NCBI GenBank assembly: GCA_025766275.1
Contig: JAFKAC010000078.1
Location: 62,001-126,000 of the forward strand
Direction of reading: 5' to 3'
From: Lactarius indigo
Lineage: Eukaryota > Basidiomycota > Agaricomycetes > Russulales > Russulaceae
DNA length: 64,000 nucleotides
A model generated the notes under the pieces. The model was not told where the DNA came from. It was given only the letters and a program-made list of their open reading frames with translations, and ran no database searches. A program made the position numbers and the translations under genes. This document shows positions 21,160-31,450 of the stretch, in pieces (the stretch's first letter is position 1; every line of letters begins with the position of its first letter).

Positions 21160-23202
21160 CTATGACGAGGACGATGCTGCGCCCGACCCGCCAACGGCGG
21201 CACCCACGAACCCGCCCAGCAAGTCGCGCCATCCACGACGCACAGACACGCGCGTGCCGCCCGCATACTCCTCCGCAAGCCACTCAACGAAGCGCGCATC
21301 GAGGCTGCTCAGCGGGCCCAGCGCGAGCGCGAGCAAGTCGCGCGGCGTCAGTTGCGCATCTGAGACAGTAGACGCGGTCGACGGGAGGACGGTAGCGAGG
21401 CGGGAGAGGAGGAAGCGCGTCTGCGCGTGGAAGGTCTGCAGCAGCGCGAGCGTCGTGCGCGTTTGTCGGCTGCGCACCAGCACCGCGCCGTCCTCCTCGT
21501 CCTCCTCCTCGCTGGAGCCGTATTTCCCCGCGTCGTCGTCGTCGTCGTCGTCGTCGTGTGAGCGGTACGGCGCGCGGCGCCCTTCGATGCCGTCACCGTG
21601 CGGACGGACATGCGCACGGCGCCCGGTCCCGGTCCACGACCATTGGTCGCGCGATCTACTGGAGCCATTGCCGTTGCCGTTGCCGTTGCTGCGCCAGAGG
21701 CCGGAGCAGAGCCTTGCGCAGACGACGCAGACGTCCTCGTATACGCCCCATGCGTCCGTCCAGGCCCAAGCCGGGGCCGATGCGCGATGCGCACGCGCGC
21801 GCGCGACGCCGTTCGTGTCTGCGTCCAGCTGGAGTATACGGTCGAGCTCGGTCCACTGTCCAGGACTCAGTAGATGCACGACGTCGAGCACGGGGGAGGG
21901 AACGTACCAGTTTCACGTCGCTCCAGGTGAAGCGTATGGTGGAGAGGCGGTATGTCGGCCTGCGCGCGTACGACTCCTTAGTCGCGAGCTGTAGGCCCGG
22001 GCGCGCGGTCGCTCGGCGCTCGGTAGGTGCATAGGAGGTCAGATCGACGACCAAGTCGTAGTACTGCGGCTTTTCGAGGAAGACCGCGTCGGTCGTGCAG
22101 GCTATCCAGCCGCGGCCGGTACGCGACTCGCGCTCGAGCGTGTCGATGTCATGTAGCGTGACCATGCCGAGGACGTTGATGCCCTCTTTGTGCTTTCCCT
22201 TTAGCTCAAGGGTGGCCGCGAGCCCCTCACCCTGGGTCGTGGGGGTCGTCTGGTCCTCGAAACACATATCCGCGGCTACTTGGCAGAGGAAGCACGCCGC
22301 TTCGACGGGCGGCTGCGTGTAGATGAGTATTCGCCGCCGACCGAGTACATGTTTGTATAGCGTGAGCGAGGAGGGCCCCAGTACGCGCAGGAGGTGAGGG
22401 AGGTGCAGCGTCGGAGGCGTAAAGGGCTATCACGAATGAGTTGTGAACGAAAAACTCTCTCTAAGCGTGCAAGAGCTCACCTCGTACCCATCGCCGCCGT
22501 CCTCGACCCCTCCATCGTCCATATCGAATTCGAGTTCCTCACTCCACCGATTCCACGCGCCTGCACCACCCAGGTCTTCGAGACGGGCCTTGCGCAGCTC
22601 GAAAAAGCGCCGCGCGGGCGCCCAGACGTCCTGGCTGCTATCGCCCTGGGTAACAGAAGGATCGGAGTGGAGATCGCGCATGAGGGCTTTGAGGGCGGGG
22701 ACGTGGCGCCATGGGCGTGGGCGCAGGGAACGCGCGAGGAGAATGCCGAGGGAGGAGAGACGGAAACCGCGCTGGCCCTGTTCGGATGTCGGGCGCCGGG
22801 TAAAGACGCATACACCGCGTAGGCCGTGCTTCGTGAAGTACCTAAAGCAAAGAGGTGAGGCGAGGGTAAAATGGAGGGGGGAATGGAGACGTACACGACG
22901 TCCTCTTCTACGAGGTGGAGTCCGCTGGGCAGCGAGCTGAACTCGACGCCATCGAGTTGTAAGTCTGCGTGCGTTAGCGAGCGCCGGGGATGTTTGTAAA
23001 GGAGAAAGTAGGTACCATCGCTGGCTTTGAGGGACCAGTCGAGGTCGTTGCCTCGTGTGGGGTGGAAAGAGGCGTGAAAGATAGCGACTGCGGATTATGG
23101 TCCGGTGTCAGCCCCAATGCGCCAGCGGATATGTCAACTTTTGTACGTGCCTATGTCCTGTGGTGGGGCTTTTGTCGAGGCCGCCGCCGTCGCCATCGCC
23201 AT
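21160..23202 (-). CDS. LCHN/DENND11-like protein (DUF4484 family)
   Basis: Six exons on the minus strand join in phase: 23202-23151, 23087-23016, 22964-22895, 22841-22481, 22426-21908, 21855-21160, giving 589 residues. The N-terminus contains AIFHASFHPTRGNDLDWSLK, then VEFSSLPSGLH and YFTKHGLRGVCVF, typical of the u-DENN-like start of LCHN/Anr2 proteins. The middle has VLGPSSLTLYKHVLGRRRILIY. The C-terminal part carries a poly-Asp run and an acidic stretch. The family is linked to membrane-traffic GTPase regulation; the specific partner is unknown. Intron 1 must use a GC donor (ATAG|GCACGT) to keep frame and the conserved DIVAIFHAS. The start at 23202 is the first ATG of two in frame and lies 95 bp from the divergent prefoldin gene. 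Confidence 0.85.
21531..21557. repeat. GTC trinucleotide run (poly-Asp in the LCHN-like protein)
   Basis: About nine consecutive GTC units, read on the minus strand as GAC and encoding the poly-Asp run in the last exon. In-frame length variation between strains would be tolerated. Confidence 0.85.
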
Positions 23203-23297
23203 CGACGTACGAGTTGGTGGGAGCGAAAATGATCGAACAGGGGGAGTGGTGGCTGAATGGAGAAATAATTTGTCGCGTGGGCTGTATTACAACACCC
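23203..23297. promoter_or_regulatory. Divergent promoter between LCHN-like gene and prefoldin 5
   Basis: Only 95 bp separate the two start codons, which face away from each other. Both transcripts must initiate in or near this interval, so a shared bidirectional promoter is inferred. No clear TATA box is visible. Confidence 0.6.
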
Positions 23298-23908
23298 ATG
23301 TCTGCAACAACCGCTCCCCAACAGATCAATGTCGCCGATCTGGAGCTTCCTCAGCTCGCAGAGGTGAAAAAGCAGCTCGAAGAAGTACATTTTCATGTGT
23401 GTGCTCACAGCGAGAGGCTACATTGAAACCAATTTTGCAGGAACTCTCACACCTAACCAACTCGTTTGCGCAACTGAAACAAGCGCAAGCGAAATTCCAC
23501 TCGTGCATCGAGAGTGCCAAGGAGGTCAAGCCAGAAAACAAGGGTAAGTAAACCCTTGGCAACGCACGAGGATGATACGGATGCACGCGATTCAAAGATA
23601 AAACTATCCTGGTGCCGCTCACGGGCTCTCTCTACGTCCCGGGAAAGCTACGAGATGTGGAAAATGTGATGATCGATGTCGGGACGGGGTACTACGTGCA
23701 AAAGGTGGAGATCGTGATCACATCTGACATGAACACTGAACCGATCTCACGGCAGACACGAGGCCAGGCGGTGAAACACTACGAACGAAAGATCGAATTC
23801 ATCAAGACGAATCTGGACACGCTGCAGGAGACGATACAAAAGAAGCAGGATAACATGAATTACTTGGTGAATGTAATCCAATCGAAGCTGCAGGGAGGAG
23901 CAGCATAA
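23298..23908 (+). CDS. Prefoldin subunit 5
   Basis: Three exons (23298-23384, 23441-23543, 23598-23908) give 166 residues, the normal size for an alpha-class prefoldin. The N-terminal helix includes LPQLAEVKKQLEEELSHL. The beta hairpins contain ILVPLTGSLYVPG and VMIDVGTGYYV. The C-terminal helix has YERKIEFIKTNL and ends with the Gln-rich coiled coil ETIQKKQDN. Prefoldin is the hexameric cytosolic co-chaperone that delivers unfolded actin and tubulin to the TRiC/CCT chaperonin. All splice sites are GT-AG with phase preserved. It is divergent from the LCHN-like gene and 136 bp before the PIN-domain gene on the same strand. Confidence 0.95.
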
Positions 23909-24044
23909 AAAAAAGGGGTCGTCATCATGACATAATCCCTACCCTAAGAAGTGTGAATCTAGACTTGAAACACGTGACACCCGGAGTGAAGAGTGGCCGT
24001 GTAAGTGGGACGTGAGAGCGAACGAACCCAGTCTAACACTGACC

Positions 24045-25333
24045 ATGGCTACTCAGAACGACTCGGTAACCGTATTCCCTCGTCCCCGCCGCTTTTATTA
24101 ATGTCCTGCCAGGCAAGCAAGCTCGCCATGTCCCGTGCTCTCGGAGCTGCATTCCTCACCCACCAAGTCGAGCAACTCGAAAAGTCGGTCTCCGCTTCCC
24201 CTCCCCGCAACAATAACAACTACAACCCCAACCATAATACAAACTGGAGAGAGCGCCAGCGCTCGCACCCTCAGTCAACCGACTCGAGGCGTGGTCAGCT
24301 TCCTGTCGGCGGTATCAAGTTCACCACTACTGCCGCCCCCACCCCCAATCAACCTTATCAGAGGGACCAGAAGGAGCGTCCAATGGCTGTCGGTGCGGGT
24401 CCTAGGAAGCGTGGAGCCGAGGATCCCCACCCCCGCAGGGGCGGAGCTAAGGACAAGGACGCCGACGTCATCGTCGTCGACGCAAGCGTGCTCGTCAACG
24501 CCCTCGGACAACTCAAGAAATGGTGCCGCGATGGCCAGGAGGAGATCATCATAGTGCCCCTCGAAGGTTTGTCTCACACACGTTGGTAGCGTGTAGCGCT
24601 CGTTCGCTGGCTAACGACGGGAACTCCTTGCCCACCCCTGTGCCCTGACTCACCAGCGCTTAACACTCTCGACCTCCTCAAGAAGGGCTCTACACCGCTC
24701 GCCCAGCGTGCCCGCACCGCCTCGCGCATGCTCGAATCCCAGGTTGGCACCAACCCGCGCGTGCGCGTCCAGCAGGACGCCGCGTTCGTCCTCTGGGACC
24801 AGATCGCCTTTTCCGACGACGAGCCGCCGGCGCCGGCGCCGCTCTCCTCGCCCGAGTGGGTCCGCCGCACGATATGCTGTGCCCGATGGGAGGCCGAACA
24901 CGCCGACGCCGCCCGCCCACGCGTCGTCCTCGCCACCCTCGCGCAGTCCCCAGCCACCCAACCGCAACAGGGCATCTCGCCCGTCCCGTTGCCCCTCTCC
25001 GCGCCACAGAACCGCCACGAGCCCCGTGCGTCCGGCACACTCGTCGCGTACTGGGCGCGCCGCGCGCGTCTGACCGTGCTCGAGGTGTCGTCCTCCTCCT
25101 CCCACGGCGGCGGTGGTACCGGCGCACCGGATTCCGTCGGTGGCCGTGCGATTTCGCCTGAGGGCCGTTGGTCCGCTAATCATCATCATGGGCACCGCGG
25201 TGGACGTGGTGGCGGTGGTGGCGGTGGCGGGATGGTGGAACGCCCGCCGGCGGTCAAGGCCATGATGGACGTTATTTCCCAGCCTAGCCGCGTCGTGCGT
25301 GTACTTGCTCGCGGCGAGAAACTCGATCCATGA
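24045..25333 (+). CDS. PIN-domain protein (SMG6-like ribonuclease fold)
   Basis: Three exons (24045-24065, 24113-24566, 24657-25333) give 383 residues. The first exon encodes only seven residues (MATQNDS), supported by a clean GTAACC...TGCCAG intron that joins it to the next frame. A low-complexity Asn/Arg/Pro-rich N-terminus precedes a PIN domain with DVIVVDASVLVNALGQL (first acidic residue), IIIVPLEALNTLDLLK, and RTASRMLESQ. The C-terminus has a Gly-rich/His-rich stretch and ends ARGEKLDP. PIN domains are metal-dependent RNases, with SMG6-type members acting in mRNA decay. Which RNA this one acts on is unknown, and not all acidic residues can be placed with certainty. Confidence 0.82.
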
Positions 25334-26989
25334 GGCCCCGTGAGCGCCTCCCCACGAAGAAGTGCTGGATCGCCCATCCGTGATTACGTCGTTCATATGT
25401 AGAAAGTGAAAGTTGGTGGGTTTTAAAGTCGACGAACCTAACCGGAATGGTGCGTTTTTTTTTTCTCAATAGTATGTCTAATTGCTGAGAGAGTTTCCGC
25501 GACCGCAAGGTTTTATAGATCGGACGGATGTTTTCTGGATTCTGGAAATGCCTCAAGTGTCCTGCTGTGGTTCGCTCTCACCCTCATCGCACCCCCCGGC
25601 CTGCCTGCCTCCTTTGGCCCCCCCCTGCCGAGTGATCGTGTTCAAGTTTCCGTGGGTTAGCGTGGCCGCACAGGAATCATTATAGACTCTACTAGCTCCC
25701 GTAGCTTTTATTACGCGCGCCGTTCCCCTTAGCTCCGTCCTCTGTCTCGCTTTCCCGTCGTTCGCTTCGACTCGAGCTTATTGGACATCCTGAGCTTTTC
25801 TTTCTTGCATCTCGTTTTGTATGCCTTTCTTCTCCCCTTTTTGTTTTACATTATGATTGTCGCTCCCAATGCCCGAGGTCAAACCTCCTGCGCGTTTTGT
25901 TTGTTTGATCCTGTGTAATATGATATCATGCAATCTTATGTTGTTTGTTTGTCTGGGTTCATATGTTCGAGCTGTCGGCTCGGAGCCTTAGCCATCTCGT
26001 CTCGTCCTCGGAAATGGTACCATCGTTTTCAACTATTTCTCCATCGCTGTTCTATCTACTTTGATTCTGAAACTTTCCTAGTCTCGTCTTCGGTCGCGAG
26101 CCGAACGCGAACTACTGAACCTGACCCGGAAGAAGAGAGACGTCGCCGGATCACCGATCAAAGCTCGGATCAAACACAGATTCTACCCATCGTACCATAC
26201 TTTCCCACAGTTCTCCGAAGTGCCCCAGGCGACGCGCAAGGGCCCATCGCGGTCGGAAATTTCCTTCTCTGCTGCTCGGACAACCCCGTCCAAAGAAGAA
26301 AAAAACAAGGTTTTATGTGCCTATATATTGCTCGAACGGGACTGGGAGGTATACGAGTCGCGAACCCGACTCGAGTCCGACCCTTGCTCTGTCGCATAAG
26401 GCATGGGCTTTCCCTTACCTCCTCGTCCTGACCGCATCGCCCGAGGCTCTCAGGTGATCGATTGTTTTTGTGGGGGGGAGGAGGAGCCTTTTGCCTAATA
26501 CCCTAAGTATAATTGGGCTGGCTTGAAGCGTACGCGGCCAGTTATGGCTCTCACCTGAGCCAGGTTGTCAGCTCGGCTCGATTGACGATAGCTCGGAGTC
26601 GTGTCTGATCAGCTAGGTTTGGTCAGAACCAGTGGTAGTCTTTCACGATAACTAGCAATCCGTCATTTTGAAAGTCTCTCTCTGCCCCCTTCCCTGCAAA
26701 GTCTAAGTTAGTTAGTTTAGATTAGCATCTGCAATGTATACTAGTATGCACGCAGTGCATCAGAGCAAACACTCTCATGGACAGACGAGCACCTTCCTGT
26801 GCAAGTTTGGTTATCGATCATCTAGTATTGTCATTCGGAGGCGACGGGATATATTTCTCCGCGTTGATTGCCGCAGTCAGTGTGTGGTTCAATCACCGTG
26901 ATGCACGAGCGATTTTGCAAAAATAGTTTTTTTTTTTTGCGCGGGCGGATAAAATGTGAACGACGACCTGTGCTCTGACAAGTACACCC
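25334..26989. other. Intergenic, 1.65 kb, no supported gene
   Basis: Contains the 3' flank of the PIN gene, pyrimidine-rich stretches around 25690-25860, and a T13 run at about 26925-26938 upstream of the dioxygenase gene. Short frames, such as one at 25928-26431, lack domain character. Confidence 0.6.
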
Positions 26990-27712
26990 ATGCGTACCTA
27001 CTACTTTGACAATCTCCCCGGCGACCAGCGCCTCCAGCACGATTCCGGGAAACAGCTCGACACGGACCATCTTCGCAAGTTCGGGGTCCTCTACTGGACC
27101 GTCCCTCTGGACAGTACAGGCGGCGGATACGAGGCCGAAATCGACAGGATCGCAGATCAGCGAGGATACAAAAACCGCGATACTATCAATGTGACCAAGG
27201 AGGGTCTCGGCGACCAATACGAGTCTAGGCTCAAGTCGTTCTTCGATGAGTGGGTATTAGATAGTACTAAGATACCACCCGGATCTCACGCCGCCTATGA
27301 TAGACACATGCACGAAGATGAAGAGATACGGTACATCCTCTCTGGATCTGGCTTCTTTGATGTACGCGGTGGGTAAAAAAAACAGATGGTCCCGCGAGTT
27401 CTCCGAGTAAGCTAAGTAATGGAATCCGCAGAACATCCCTCGGACGAGTGGATCCGCATTCACGTCTTTCCCGGAGATCTGTTAGTCCTCCCGGCTGGCA
27501 TCTACCACCGCTTCACGCTCGACGAGCTGAACCAGATCAAAGCTCTGCGCCTGTTCAAGGTCCGTCGTCGTCTCGCCCTCCATCTGACACATTCTGAACG
27601 CGATGCGTTTTTATCATAGGACGAACCAAAGTGGATACCTTACTCGCGCAGCCAGGAGACTGAGTCCAACCCGTTCCGTATTCAATACATCAACGAAATC
27701 ACTGCTGTTTAA
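26990..27712 (+). CDS. Acireductone dioxygenase, copy 1 (methionine salvage)
   Basis: Four exons (26990-27249, 27304-27368, 27432-27559, 27620-27712) encode 181 residues, the family norm. The cupin metal site is complete: His88, Met, His90 and Glu94 from the HMHEDEE motif, and His134 in [10 protein letters not shown]. Earlier motifs [13 protein letters not shown] and later ALRLFKDEPKW match the family. The enzyme oxidises acireductone to the keto-acid precursor of methionine plus formate, using Fe(II). Intron 1 uses GA|GTGGGT; a GTATTA site 5 nt further on would lose frame and the metal motif. Paralogs lie at 30728 and, broken, at 34641. Confidence 0.95.
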
Positions 27713-28344
27713 ACCTTTTGACCGTGATGGGGGTCCAAGTCGTCCCATGTAAGTATATAATGTATACGCTCCATAGGGGTGGAGGACGGTGAATTGATTC
27801 GTGAGCGGCGAAACGCTCTTTTTTGTGATGAAACTGCTCTATTACTGGTACGACGTTCGCGCTCTGGTCCCAGTTTGGGGTTTTTTTTGGCCGCACAAGG
27901 AATTCGCCGCCAACCCCCTAACATCAAGGACAAGTCGATGTCAGTGCGACGATTTCCTATTACGGTACAGCCCCGACATCACTTGCGTCCCACTGCCAAC
28001 CTCAGAGCGTTGGTTACTGCTGGCCAAAGTGTTATTTTGAGACGACAGCCTCAAAGCAGACTCAGATGGTGCCATGGTGGACGTCAGTACCAAGCAACAT
28101 GCGCCCCCGACGACGATAACGACGCAGCTGCGTGTGACCCCAACTTGGACTCGGATGACAACCACCCTACGTCGATGCGAACCACGCAGATGCGCCCCAG
28201 CCACCGACATGAGGCCGAACATTTTGAACTGTTAACATGTACCTTGTCCCTCTATGCGTCTGAAACACCATGTGTGTCGTGCGTGTAATATGGCGATAGT
28301 GCGACAATTGTTTTCCTTTTCGTTGAATCGTCTCCTCACCTTAC
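27713..28344. other. Intergenic, no supported gene
   Basis: Open frames at 27779-28288 have no recognisable domain and no matching splice structure; nothing further is seen. Confidence 0.5.
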
Positions 28345-28880
28345 AAGGAGCGTGATGAAGCCTTCTCTCCTTCCTACCTGGGTCCTTCGACATCAACCAG
28401 GCCTTCTCTGAGAAGACGCCCGAGTCGGAGTGGGTAAAGCCTGACGCCGTTCATCCACTCGCCGCATGCGTTGGTCAGTGCGTGACCTGACGCTTCAGTT
28501 AGAGCTCCCTTCCCTGGGTGGGGTAGAGGCGCGCGTGCGGCGCGACCCTATCTGGGTCTCTTTTTTTCGCGACCATCGACAAAGGTGCGCAGCGGAGTAA
28601 CGGGCGGGTGTGACGATCCCTGGAGAAAACCAGAGCGGGGAGATGATCGCCTGGGTGGTTTGTCTTCCCGCGCATATGCAGTTCGAACGCCGTCGGCCGT
28701 ACACCCTCTCGAGATACCCGCCCCCCGGGCGTGGCGCATGCCGAGGTCTCGGCTTTCGACGGGTATAGTGGACGGTACACGCCACGGCGGGAGGCATAGG
28801 CCTGAAGGAAGAGCATCTTACGCTGGACATGAGTGTTGCTTGAGGGATTGGGCCCATGAGAAAGGTACCTAACTCCAGAA
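28345..28880 (+). pseudogene. GNAT acetyltransferase pseudogene
   Basis: A degraded copy of the gene at 29537. Shared stretches include CGACATCAACC, CCCGAGTCGGAG (gene: CTCGAGTCGGAG), GACGCCGTTCATCC, GAGGCGCGCGTGCG, GCGACCATCGACAA and, near the end, GGCCTGAAGGAAGA. Internal deletions and multiple stops prevent any long product. It stands immediately before the GTPase fragment, so several partial duplicates are packed between the two intact dioxygenase genes. Confidence 0.75.
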
Positions 28881-28925
28881 ACCCGGGCCGCTGCAATTCG
28901 ATGTTTCTTAAACTTTGTCGTGCGA

Positions 28926-29184
28926 ATGTTCACCCGAAAACCCCGTCGTCAAATTCCAAAGATGAAGCTCGATGAAGTTCCGAGTCCTTATTATAGGAAG
29001 AGCACATGCTGGAAAGACGACTATCCTACAAAGAGTCTGTGAGACATCCGACAGCCACATTTATTACCAAATATCCGGAGAAAGGATCAGGGAGAGGACC
29101 CGGAGAAGGTACATGGTCCAACCTTGTCTACGAGTCCAATCTCACTGCCGACCAGGTTAAACTTGAATCGTCCATCGATGTCAG
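28926..29184 (+). pseudogene. GTPase family fragment (exons 1-2), copy 3
   Basis: Corresponds to the start of the GTPase genes at 12550 and 48286: CCCCGTCGTC, then FRVLIIGRAHAGKTTILQRV, an intron GTACAT...GACCAG, the 24-nt exon 2 (29155-29178 approximately) and a GTCAGT donor. The sequence then diverges, with exons 3-6 absent. Near its start GATGAAGCTC GATGAAGTTC is a 10-bp tandem duplication that shifts frame between the initiator and the P-loop. It is therefore a truncated, frame-broken relic. Confidence 0.8.
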
Positions 29185-29536
29185 TAACAGTGGTACTTTT
29201 CTTCTCAATTTGTACCCATCAGTCAGTGTGGTTGAACGAGCGCGTTTTATGACCTTACATCTGACATATTGCCAACCCATCACCTTAGAGTTTTCTACTG
29301 TGCTGTCTTCTTGTTGAAACAAGACCACATTACCTCGCTCATCATGAATACACTCACACTCGCATTGACACGTGGTAAGTGATCAGAACCACACCCCACC
29401 ACGCCGTGCACGTAATAGAGCGCTGGTACAGTAATCCTTTCCCCCGCTGTATCGGAACCCACCGGCCAGACATAAAAAGCTCCGCAATCTCCGCACTGTG
29501 ACTCATCGAGTACTCATCTCCTCACCTCGCAAACAG

Positions 29537-30313
29537 ATGGCATATATCAACTCTTATGAGAAGCCTGAGAGCCCCACTCTCTTACCTGGATATTTTGGTC
29601 CAGACCCCTACGACATCAACTGGGCCTTCCCTCTCTACGAGGAGACTCTCGAGTCGGAGCGGGTCAAGCTGACGCCGTTCATCCCCTCGCTGCACGCACA
29701 GGAGTACGCAAGGCAGGTCAGCGCGCGACCGGAGCTGCAGCGATGGTTCCCGTTCGACCTCTCTTCGCTAGACCTACTCCTGACGGCGGTAGAGGTGCGC
29801 GTGCGACGCAACCCTTCATGGATCCTATTCGCGATCATCGACAAGGCGCGCGGCGGCGCGATGGCAGGCGTGATCGGGCTGATCAACGCATCCCCAGAAA
29901 ACCTGACCGCCGAGATCGCCTGGGTGCTCGTCTTCCCCGCATTCCAGCGCACATATGTTACCACGAACGCCATTGGCATCATGCTTCATTACGCCCTCGA
30001 GCTCCCCTCACCCGAGCCCGGTCCCGGACGCAGCGTACGCCGAGGTCTCGGCTTTCGGCGCGTGCAATGGACGGCGCACAGTGCGAACAAACCGTCGCAT
30101 GCGGCGGCGGCGCGCATGGGCCTGAAGGAAGAAGGCATCCTGCGCTGGACGTGGGTGCTGTATGGAGGCGCGGAGGGGAATGGAATCCCGATCCGGACTG
30201 GAGACCCGCTGAGTCCGAGACCAGGGCGACATAGCGTGTTATTCGCTCTTTGTGCGGACGATTGGGAGAACGGGGGCCGAGAACATGTGCAGCAACTGAT
30301 AGACCGCAAATAG
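29537..30313 (+). CDS. GNAT-family N-acetyltransferase
   Basis: One uninterrupted frame of 258 residues. ESERVKLTPFIPSLHAQEYA at the start is the usual entry to the acetyltransferase fold. AGVIGLINASPENLTAEIAWVLVFPAFQRTYVTTNAIG carries the central strand and the acetyl-CoA loop, here of the RTYVTTNA type, and RRVQWTAHSANKPSHAAAARMGLKEEG is the C-terminal motif. Fungal members of this subgroup resemble ribosomal-protein-alanine acetyltransferases (RimJ/RimL-like); the substrate is not known. The start at 29537 was preferred over the frame extension from 29498 because it immediately precedes the conserved residues. A TATA-like ATAAAAAG lies about 65 bp upstream. Confidence 0.88.
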   Translation: MAYINSYEKPESPTLLPGYFGPDPYDINWAFPLYEETLESERVKLTPFIPSLHAQEYARQVSARPELQRWFPFDLSSLDLLLTAVEVRVRRNPSWILFAIIDKARGGAMAGVIGLINASPENLTAEIAWVLVFPAFQRTYVTTNAIGIMLHYALELPSPEPGPGRSVRRGLGFRRVQWTAHSANKPSHAAAARMGLKEEGILRWTWVLYGGAEGNGIPIRTGDPLSPRPGRHSVLFALCADDWENGGREHVQQLIDRK

Positions 30314-30727
30314 GCCATGGGGTGGGCCCGCGGGGATGGGTGGGCGCAAGGATGAGGGAGCCATCTAATCCGAGTCAGTAGTACTAGACTCAGTACTAGT
30401 CTTCTTATATTGATTGATGAGTATGGACGACCTACAGTAATCAAGGTTGTTACCATATAAGTTACTCTAACTTGAATTCAATTGGCGGTCACCAGTCACC
30501 GATCACCGGTCACCAGCTTGGTCACCAGCCTTGCCTCACATGCCAGACTCTCACTTTTTGGATCCAACTTGGGTCACCACTTCTCGTACCTCAACGACCT
30601 CGGTTCGGTTTGACCGGTTTTGTCACGTACATGCCCTGTAGTATAAAGACGTTCAAGAAAGGATACTGGGGCCCCAACTCAGGGCGACTGTCGGTGTCTC
30701 CTCTATCCTCGCAGTCCCTAGCACACT

Positions 30728-31450
30728 ATGCACGCATACTACTACGACAATGTCCCCACCGACCAGCGCCTTCCGCACAATTCAGGACTGCCCGTAGAGC
30801 TCGATTATCTTCGCAAGCTCGGCCTTACCCTCACCACTGTCCCTTTGGACACAGAGGGTGGGTGGGAGCCCGTAGTTGACAAGATGGCGGCTGAGAATGG
30901 CTGGGACAACCGCGACATTATGGATATAACTAAAGAAGGACTTGGCGACCACTTCGAACAGATGCTGGACAAGTACTTTACAGAGTTCGTGACACCTGCG
31001 ACGTTACTTTTACCGCCATGGACTAAATTCATCTGGCAGACACATGCACGACGATGCGGAGATCCGATATATTCTCTCTGGCTCCGGTTACTGGGATATA
31101 CGAGGTCTGTAGAGTATCTGCAAACCTCAATGATCCTTCATTGCTCACTCTTGGGTACAGAGTATCCCACAGACAGGTGGATCCGCGTTCAGGTCCTTCC
31201 TGGAGATTTAATTATCATTCCAGCTGGCATTTACCACCGCTTCACGCTGGACGAATTCAATCAGGTCAAAGCTTTGCGCTTCACCAAGGTCCGTTCTCAA
31301 GGTCTCTCCGACGATCGTCGCGTTCTAAAATTGATATTTGTTCAGGGGGAACTCCAGTATTCTTCCACAGCGCGCGGTTCGGAGACTGACGCAAGTCCCT
31401 TCCGTTCTCAATATCTTGATTCGATTAAGGAGGTTGTAGTTGGCGCATGA
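30728..31450 (+). CDS. Acireductone dioxygenase, copy 2
   Basis: Four exons (30728-30984, 31040-31104, 31161-31288, 31346-31450) encode 184 residues. Exons 2 and 3 are exactly as long as in copy 1 (65 and 128 nt). Metal ligands are kept: His87, His89 and Glu93 in HMHDDAE, and His133 in [10 protein letters not shown]. The middle Glu of the usual HEDEE is Ala, but that position is not a ligand. Exon 4 has diverged: copy 1 has DEPKWIPY, whereas this copy has GELQYSST. Intron 1 uses a weak donor GA|GTTCGT. It is probably an active second methionine-salvage enzyme, or one with altered metal or substrate preference. Confidence 0.88.
   Translation: MHAYYYDNVPTDQRLPHNSGLPVELDYLRKLGLTLTTVPLDTEGGWEPVVDKMAAENGWDNRDIMDITKEGLGDHFEQMLDKYFTEFVTPATLLLPPWTKFIWQTHARRCGDPIYSLWLRLLGYTRSVEYLQTSMILHCSLLGTEYPTDRWIRVQVLPGDLIIIPAGIYHRFTLDEFNQVKALRFTKVRSQGLSDDRRVLKLIFVQGELQYSSTARGSETDASPFRSQYLDSIKEVVVGA

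Noticed and set aside
21254..22034. Long forward Arg/Ser-rich frames opposite the LCHN-like gene
   Set aside because: They are antisense shadows of a GC-rich coding exon on the minus strand; the minus-strand model has consistent phase over six exons.
24574..25396. Long minus-strand frames opposite the PIN-domain gene
   Set aside because: Antisense shadows in GC-rich coding sequence; the plus-strand three-exon model is complete with a recognised domain.
27250..27303. Read-through of intron 1 in ARD copy 1 as coding sequence
   Set aside because: The frame is open, but it would insert 18 residues directly before the metal-binding HMH. Splicing GA|GTGGGT to TAG|A restores the family sequence, and copy 2 has the same junction.
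30008..30456. Minus-strand frames opposite the GNAT gene
   Set aside because: Antisense shadows of the intact 258-residue acetyltransferase frame.
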